Assembly: GCA_003242115.1 (NCBI GenBank)
Contig: QBMP01000077.1
Span: 3,771-11,565 of the forward strand
Source of the DNA: Phormidesmis priestleyi
GTDB lineage: Bacteria; Cyanobacteriota; Cyanobacteriia; Phormidesmidales; Phormidesmidaceae
Direction of reading: 5' to 3'
Length of the DNA: 7,795 nucleotides
Shown: positions 5,501-7,795 of the stretch, in pieces
Position numbering within the stretch: the stretch's first letter is position 1
How the letters are laid out: every line of letters begins with the position of its first letter
The notes under the pieces: model-generated
What the model was told of the DNA's origin: nothing
What the model saw: the letters and a program-made list of their open reading frames with translations, nothing else
The model's database searches: none
Translations under genes and position numbers: made by a program

Positions 5501-7795
5501 CGATCGCCCAGCAAATCGTCAGCAACTTAGGCACGCCAGACATTGTGGGACTGCAAGAGATTCAGGACAACAGCGGCGCGGCAGATGACGGCACTGTCGC
5601 GGCGGATGCGACTTTGCAGGCGTTGGTGGCGGCGATCGCCGCCACCGGTGGCCCCACTTACGAGTTCATCGACAACACCTTCATTGGCAACAACGTCAGC
5701 GGCGGTCAGCCCGGTGGCAACATTCGCACGGCCTTTTTGTACAACCCCGATCGGGTAACGCAGATCGGCGAAGTGCAGGCCATTGGTGACCAGAGCGCCG
5801 GTAGCCCCTTTGCAGGCGCTCGTCTGCCCCTAGTGGCGACCTTTGACTTCAACGGGGAAGCCGTCACCGTCGTCAACAACCACTTTTCTTCCAAGGGCGG
5901 CAGCGCCCCAATTTTGGGCACCGAGCAAGACTTTGCCGCCCGTCAGGAAGACCCGAACGTCAACGGCTCTCTCGACGAGCGGCGGGAGCAGGCCCAGGCT
6001 GTCAACAACTTCGCCGATGGCATTATTGCGGGCAATGCCGATGCCAATATAGTTGTGCTCGGTGACCTGAACGAGTTTGAATTTGTCTCTCCGCTCTCGA
6101 TCCTAGCAGGCACCACGGTCAGCACCAACGGCGGACAAGACATTGCTACCGGCGAATCCCCCGTGTTGACCAATCTGGTCAACAACATTCCTGAAGACGA
6201 GCGCTACAGCTTCATCTTTCAAGGAAACTCCCAGGAGCTAGACCATATTCTAGTCAGCGACGCCTTAGCGGCCGCCGCTGAAATTGACATTGTGCACGTC
6301 AATTCCGAATTTGCTGAAACGCCTCAGCGCGCCAGCGACCACGATCCACTTGTTGCCCGGCTTACTTTTGGAGATGCCCCCATGGAGACTTTTACTCTAC
6401 AGCTACTGCACTTGGCCGATCAAGAGGCAGGCATTCCCGCGCTAGATGACGCCCCTCGCGCCTCTGCGATTATCAACGCCCTCAAAGACGACTACGAAAA
6501 TACGCTGCTGCTCTCTTCGGGTGATGCGATTATCCCCGGTCTCTTCTTTACCGCTAGTAAGGAAGTTTATGGCGGAGCCGGTCGCGCAGATATCTTGATT
6601 CAGAACGAATTAGGGATTCAGGCGATCGCCTTTGGCAACCACGAATTTGATCTCGGTACAGGACTGCTGCGTGACCTTATCGCCGGTGCTGAAGACGATC
6701 CCACCACACCTGATGTTGACGAATCTTTCGCTGGCACGCTGTTCCCCTATCTCAGCAGCAACCTCGACTTCAGCGCAGACCCCAACTTGGCCGACCTAGT
6801 TGTTCCCGACGACCAAGCCCCCAAGCCTAACAGCATTGCGGCGACGACCGTGATTGATGTCAACGGTCAAAAGATTGGCGTGGTGGGTGCCACTACGCCG
6901 ATTCTGCGGACGATTTCTAGCCCTGGCGGGGTCACCGTTTTGCCCGAAAACTTCGACGGCACGCCAACGCCTCAGCAACTAGACGCGCTAGCCGCTGAAA
7001 TTCAGAGCGATGTAGATGAACTACTCGCGGCCAACCCTGACATCAACAAAGTTGTTTTGCTGGCCCACATGCAGCAAATCTCCATCGAGCAAGAACTCGC
7101 AACCCGGTTGAAGAGTGTTGACATCATTGTTGCAGGGGGCTCTAACACTCGCCTGTTCGATGAAAATGACCGACCTCGCGATGGCGATACGGTTCAGGGC
7201 GAGTACCCGATCTTCACTGTGGACGCGGACGGCAACCCGGTTGCGGTCGTCAACACCGACGGTAATTACAAGTACATCGGTCAGCTCGTGATTGACTTTG
7301 ATGCGAATGGCATCATCATTCCTGAGAGCTACGACCCGGCAGTGAGCGGAGCCTATGCTACTGACGCGCAGGGCGTTGCCGCGCTGAACGCAGAAGGGCT
7401 GGTTGACCCCGAGATCCAGGCGATTGTCGATGCGCTGGAGGCGGTCATTGTCGCCACAGAGAGCAATGTCTTTGGCATTAGCGATGTTTATCTCAACGGT
7501 GTGCGCGACAGCGTGCGAACTCAAGAAACGAACCTGGGGAACCTGACGGCGGATGCGAATTTGGCGATCGCCAAACAAACCGACGACAGCGTTGTCATCT
7601 CCATTAAAAACGGCGGCGGCATTCGCGATGATATTGGTCAGGTGATTGTTCCACCGGGTGGGACAGGCGAGCCGGAGCGACTGCCGAATGAAGAGATTCC
7701 GGGCGTAAAGCCAGCGGGCGGCATTTCTCAAAACGACATTGCCAACAGTTTGCAGTTCAACAACGGCCTGACCCTGCTGACGGTGACCGCAGAGG
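1783..7795 (+). CDS. Giant multidomain phosphate-scavenging protein: propeller/phytase-like/ExeM-NucH nuclease/5'-nucleotidase, 3' partial
   Basis: The frame is open for 2004 codons from ATG 1783 and continues past the window. By motif the order is: choice-of-anchor I propeller (about 1-257 and 677-945) interrupted by an esterase-like phytase domain (258-676); OB-like lead-in (946-1206); EEP nuclease of the ExeM/NucH group (1207-1530); 5'-nucleotidase metallophosphatase (1531-1890); 5'-nucleotidase C-terminal domain (from 1891). Such proteins are extracellular or surface-bound. The likely joint job is to release phosphate from DNA, nucleotides and phosphoesters. The chain is Asp-, Gly- and Asn-rich and acidic, with almost no Cys. 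ATG 1783 yields a start (MTPSFSKIGSFV) without a signal peptide, which would imply C-terminal, RTX-type export signals beyond the edge; this is inference. The frame extends upstream to 1633, and GTG 1711 is an alternative start. No Shine-Dalgarno precedes the ATG. Domain calls are strong for nuclease and nucleotidase, good for the others. Confidence 0.93.
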   Translation, partial: MTPSFSKIGSFVSEIGAEITAYDSDRQLLYVVSSGTTIQIIELSDPTSPQEVFSLDIAQFGAPINGANSIAYKNNLLAVAIAADPITDPGVVALIDLATVTEVNAAGGNILDAVKTFTVGALPDMLTFSPDGSKVLVANEGEAVVEVADDGTVTITDPEGSVSIIDVSGEFSALNQSDVATADFSRFNGQEADLRGDGVRIFPDATTAQDVEPEYIAVSPDGTKAFVTLQENNAIAIVDIATATVEAIQPLGLKDYSKGFPQLTTYDFVNRGAIANGGEPLTTADGQTIELGGFSGLYYDGVADNGNLKFLTVPDRGPNGDPTGDQRPFLLPDYQARVVAFELNEATGEIAITNQLLLKRADGTPITGLPNIPNVDEQAVDAAGNPVDLAGLQGFETFGADYDPFGADIESITHAPDGTLWMVDEYRPAIYHFDAEGTLIDRFVPEGTAAQANAANPGNMFAPGDFGRETLPADYLTRRSNRGFEGAALDSETGIFYAFIQTPLSNPDRAASDDSSVIRMIGIDPASGTPVSEYVYLLQKPEVGGNVDKIGDAVFAGDGKFFVIGRDSEPSAIGQRFVFEANIKGATNVLGQDFSELTGGLTLEQQTPDSLAALGIQPVNKTKVTNLASIGYSPTDKAEGIAVLPDGRLAVLNDNDFGVVAGLDAVQLGIIDFAASSGLDASDKDDGINIQPQPVFGLYMPDAIAAFESNGETFYLIANEGDDRGDADTDPRGDAIRLKDLADVTSFGRSGLSLDPAFEQQLLAGGLLENEALGRLTLSSIDGDTDGDGDIDRLVSYGGRSFSVLDSNGNIVFDSGDQIERITAELAPDLFNANDGDSAAVDTRSDNKGPEPETVTTGVIDGKLYAFVGLERAGGGVLVYDLANPHQPEFVQYFRSDEDIAPEGLTFIPAESSPNGQPLLAVANEVSSTIALYSPDFSGGPIDGPELTPIYDIQGEGQVSALVDMAVVTSGIVTAVDTNGFYLQDAVGDGNLATSDALFVFTGNAPSVIVGDALQVTGMVSEFTPGGASTGNLSTTQVSGNPVITTLSTGNALPIATIIGSSGRVPPAENIDDDAFGAFEPATDGIDFFESLEAMRVTAENLLVVNGTNGFGEIFAIANQGANASGLSDRQTLNISPDDFNPERIQINQDTGVLPGFNLPVVDVGALLGNVTGVVGYGFGNFEILPTEAFEVVADAALTPELTTLTGGSDQLTIATYNVLNLELNDDDGDTDVADGRFEAIAQQIVSNLGTPDIVGLQEIQDNSGAADDGTVAADATLQALVAAIAATGGPTYEFIDNTFIGNNVSGGQPGGNIRTAFLYNPDRVTQIGEVQAIGDQSAGSPFAGARLPLVATFDFNGEAVTVVNNHFSSKGGSAPILGTEQDFAARQEDPNVNGSLDERREQAQAVNNFADGIIAGNADANIVVLGDLNEFEFVSPLSILAGTTVSTNGGQDIATGESPVLTNLVNNIPEDERYSFIFQGNSQELDHILVSDALAAAAEIDIVHVNSEFAETPQRASDHDPLVARLTFGDAPMETFTLQLLHLADQEAGIPALDDAPRASAIINALKDDYENTLLLSSGDAIIPGLFFTASKEVYGGAGRADILIQNELGIQAIAFGNHEFDLGTGLLRDLIAGAEDDPTTPDVDESFAGTLFPYLSSNLDFSADPNLADLVVPDDQAPKPNSIAATTVIDVNGQKIGVVGATTPILRTISSPGGVTVLPENFDGTPTPQQLDALAAEIQSDVDELLAANPDINKVVLLAHMQQISIEQELATRLKSVDIIVAGGSNTRLFDENDRPRDGDTVQGEYPIFTVDADGNPVAVVNTDGNYKYIGQLVIDFDANGIIIPESYDPAVSGAYATDAQGVAALNAEGLVDPEIQAIVDALEAVIVATESNVFGISDVYLNGVRDSVRTQETNLGNLTADANLAIAKQTDDSVVISIKNGGGIRDDIGQVIVPPGGTGEPERLPNEEIPGVKPAGGISQNDIANSLQFNNGLTLLTVTAE
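2554..3810 (+). other. Domain: esterase-like activity of phytase family, inserted in the propeller
   Basis: Residues 258-676 of the giant protein. Family-like motifs appear in order: GGFSGLYYDG (292-301), VPDRGPNGDP (313-322), DIESITHAPDGTLWMVDEY (408-426), NRGFEGAALD (481-490), KIGDAVFAGDGKFFVIGRDS (549-568) and KAEGIAVLPDGRLAVLNDND (637-656). These match a family whose name records a proposed phosphoester-hydrolysing, phytase-related activity. Conserved acids near 408-410, 485 and 639 are candidates for metal or substrate contact. The activity is poorly established for the family, so release of phosphate from phytate-like esters is inference. The domain has no start, linker or RBS of its own. 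Confidence 0.75.
3811..4617 (+). other. Domain: choice-of-anchor I beta-propeller, second half
   Basis: Residues 677-945. The propeller resumes at GLDASDKDDGINI (678-690), then VFGLYMPDAIAAFE, YLIANEGDDRGD (715-726), an Asp-rich loop DGDTDGDGDID (782-792) that looks able to bind calcium, DTRSDNKGPEPE (842-853), LYAFVGLERAGGGVLVYDL (864-882) and APEGLTFIPAESSPNGQPLL (901-920) followed by AVANEVSSTIALY. These are the hallmark blocks of the second half of the choice-of-anchor I domain, so the fold is probably completed across the insertion. Confidence 0.75.
4618..5400 (+). other. Domain: OB-fold-like lead-in to the ExeM/NucH nuclease
   Basis: Residues 946-1206. It holds IYDIQGEGQVSAL (950-962), VTSGIVTAVDTNGFYLQD (968-985), TSDALFVFTG (994-1003) and VIVGDALQVTGMVSEF (1008-1023), a pattern that precedes the catalytic domain in ExeM/NucH-type extracellular nucleases and resembles an OB-fold nucleic-acid-binding module. 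The rest (1087-1200) contains the LEAMRVTAENLLVVNGTNGF block that usually follows in this family. Substrate DNA binding is inferred from the family. Confidence 0.65.
5401..6372 (+). other. Domain: ExeM/NucH-type endonuclease/exonuclease/phosphatase (EEP) nuclease
   Basis: Residues 1207-1530. All expected EEP catalytic motifs are present: LTIATYNVLNLE (1212-1223, metal-binding Asn 1218), PDIVGLQEIQ (1252-1261, metal ligand Glu 1259), NIRTAFLYNPDRV (1313-1325), VVNNHFSSKGG (1363-1373, His 1367), VVLGDLNEFEF (1424-1434, Asp 1428 and Asn 1430), ELDHILVS (1485-1492) and ASDHDPLVA (1517-1525, the Asp-His pair). An acidic stretch at 1226-1235 may bind calcium. The domain should be an active, metal-dependent extracellular DNase or RNase. 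Confidence 0.88.
6370..6384 (+). promoter_or_regulatory. Internal Shine-Dalgarno plus ATG at the nuclease/nucleotidase boundary
   Basis: GGAGA (6370-6374) is followed by ATG at 6382-6384, in frame with the giant protein (Met 1534), with 7-8 nt between them. Translation from here would begin METFTLQLLHLAD, exactly at the first strand of the 5'-nucleotidase domain. It may be a working internal start or a relic of a once separate gene. Confidence 0.35.
6373..7452 (+). other. Domain: 5'-nucleotidase-type metallophosphatase with altered metal ligands
   Basis: Residues 1531-1890. The domain opens with FTLQLLHLADQEAG (1536-1549), then TLLLSSGDAIIPG (1574-1586, Asp 1581), AIAFGNHEFDLGTG (1614-1627, Asn 1619 and the His 1620/Asp 1623 catalytic pair), KVVLLAHMQQI (1756-1766, His 1762) and VDIIVAGGSNTRLF (1779-1792). 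The order matches UshA-like bifunctional 5'-nucleotidases. In UshA the first and last motifs carry Asp-x-His and Gly-His-x-Gln/His; here they read DQE and GGSN. Hydrolysis of nucleoside monophosphates to phosphate is the family role. Confidence 0.85.
7453..7795 (+). other. Domain: 5'-nucleotidase C-terminal substrate-binding domain, partial
   Basis: Residues 1891 to 2004, cut by the window edge. ETNLGNLTADANLAIAK (1915-1931) and IKNGGGIRDDI (1941-1951) carry the family's nucleotide-binding Asn-Gly-Gly-Gly-Ile-Arg motif; GGISQNDIANSLQFNNGL (1979-1996) is the usual following block. Substrate-binding aromatic residues later in the domain lie outside the window, so completeness cannot be judged. 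The spacer between NGGGIR and GGIS (IVPPGGTGEPERLPNEE) is longer than in minimal family members as I know them. Confidence 0.85.

Larger units (their letters stand above)
2020..7571. repeat. Dispersed HIP1 palindromes (GCGATCGC), ten exact copies
   Basis: Exact copies start at 2020, 2482, 2599, 3889, 5128, 5165, 5500, 5632, 6622 and 7564, all inside the giant gene. Nine begin on the first codon position and read Ala-Ile-Ala; only 5165 is out of that phase. HIP1 is a well-known signature of many cyanobacterial genomes. Near-copies occur in the minus-strand genes but none is exact. Confidence 0.9.

Noticed and set aside
5543..6052. Plus-strand frames of 69-71 codons in another frame
   Set aside because: They overlap the nuclease catalytic motifs (GLQE, NNHFSSK) of the main frame and have Arg/Ser/Pro-rich, shadow-like composition.
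7021..7731. Minus-strand open frame of 236 codons
   Set aside because: It is antisense to the 5'-nucleotidase domain, whose motifs (NGGGIR, GNHEFD) are clear in the plus frame. The translation is basic and shows no family motif, typical of an antisense shadow in GC-rich coding DNA.

Overview
The window looks like cyanobacterial chromosome. The octamer GCGATCGC (the HIP1 palindrome that is over-represented in many cyanobacteria) occurs ten times exactly. The minus-strand glycosyltransferase closely resembles HpsE of hormogonium polysaccharide synthesis, which suggests a filamentous or HpsE-bearing cyanobacterium. Genus cannot be told from the sequence.

Layout. Positions 1-441 (minus) hold the first 147 codons of a gene that runs off the left edge, probably another glycosyltransferase. 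Its GTG start overlaps the stop of the hpsE-like gene (438-1487, minus), so the two form a polysaccharide-synthesis operon transcribed leftward. A divergent intergenic region of 295 bp (1488-1782) holds Pho-box-like octamers on both strands, a perfect 8-bp hairpin and weak promoter candidates. From 1783 to the right edge one uninterrupted plus-strand reading frame runs for 2004 codons without a stop and is still open at 7795.

The giant protein is a multi-enzyme chain. In order it has the first half of a 'choice-of-anchor I' beta-propeller; an 'esterase-like activity of phytase' domain spliced into one propeller loop; the second half of the propeller; an OB-fold-like lead-in; an ExeM/NucH-type endonuclease/exonuclease/phosphatase (EEP) nuclease; a 5'-nucleotidase metallophosphatase; and the start of the 5'-nucleotidase C-terminal domain. 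The nuclease and nucleotidase could act in series on extracellular DNA to release inorganic phosphate, and the phytase-like domain could add organic phosphoesters. This reads as a one-polypeptide phosphate-scavenging machine, probably exported.

Main points for a second look: the exact nesting of the phytase-like domain in the propeller; replacement of three expected metal ligands in the nucleotidase; a Shine-Dalgarno-ATG pair at the nuclease/nucleotidase boundary; a Pho-box-like tandem repeat between the two transcription units; and uncertainty over the start codon, because an upstream GTG would add a signal-peptide-like segment. Domain assignments come from motif recognition by eye, not from a search.
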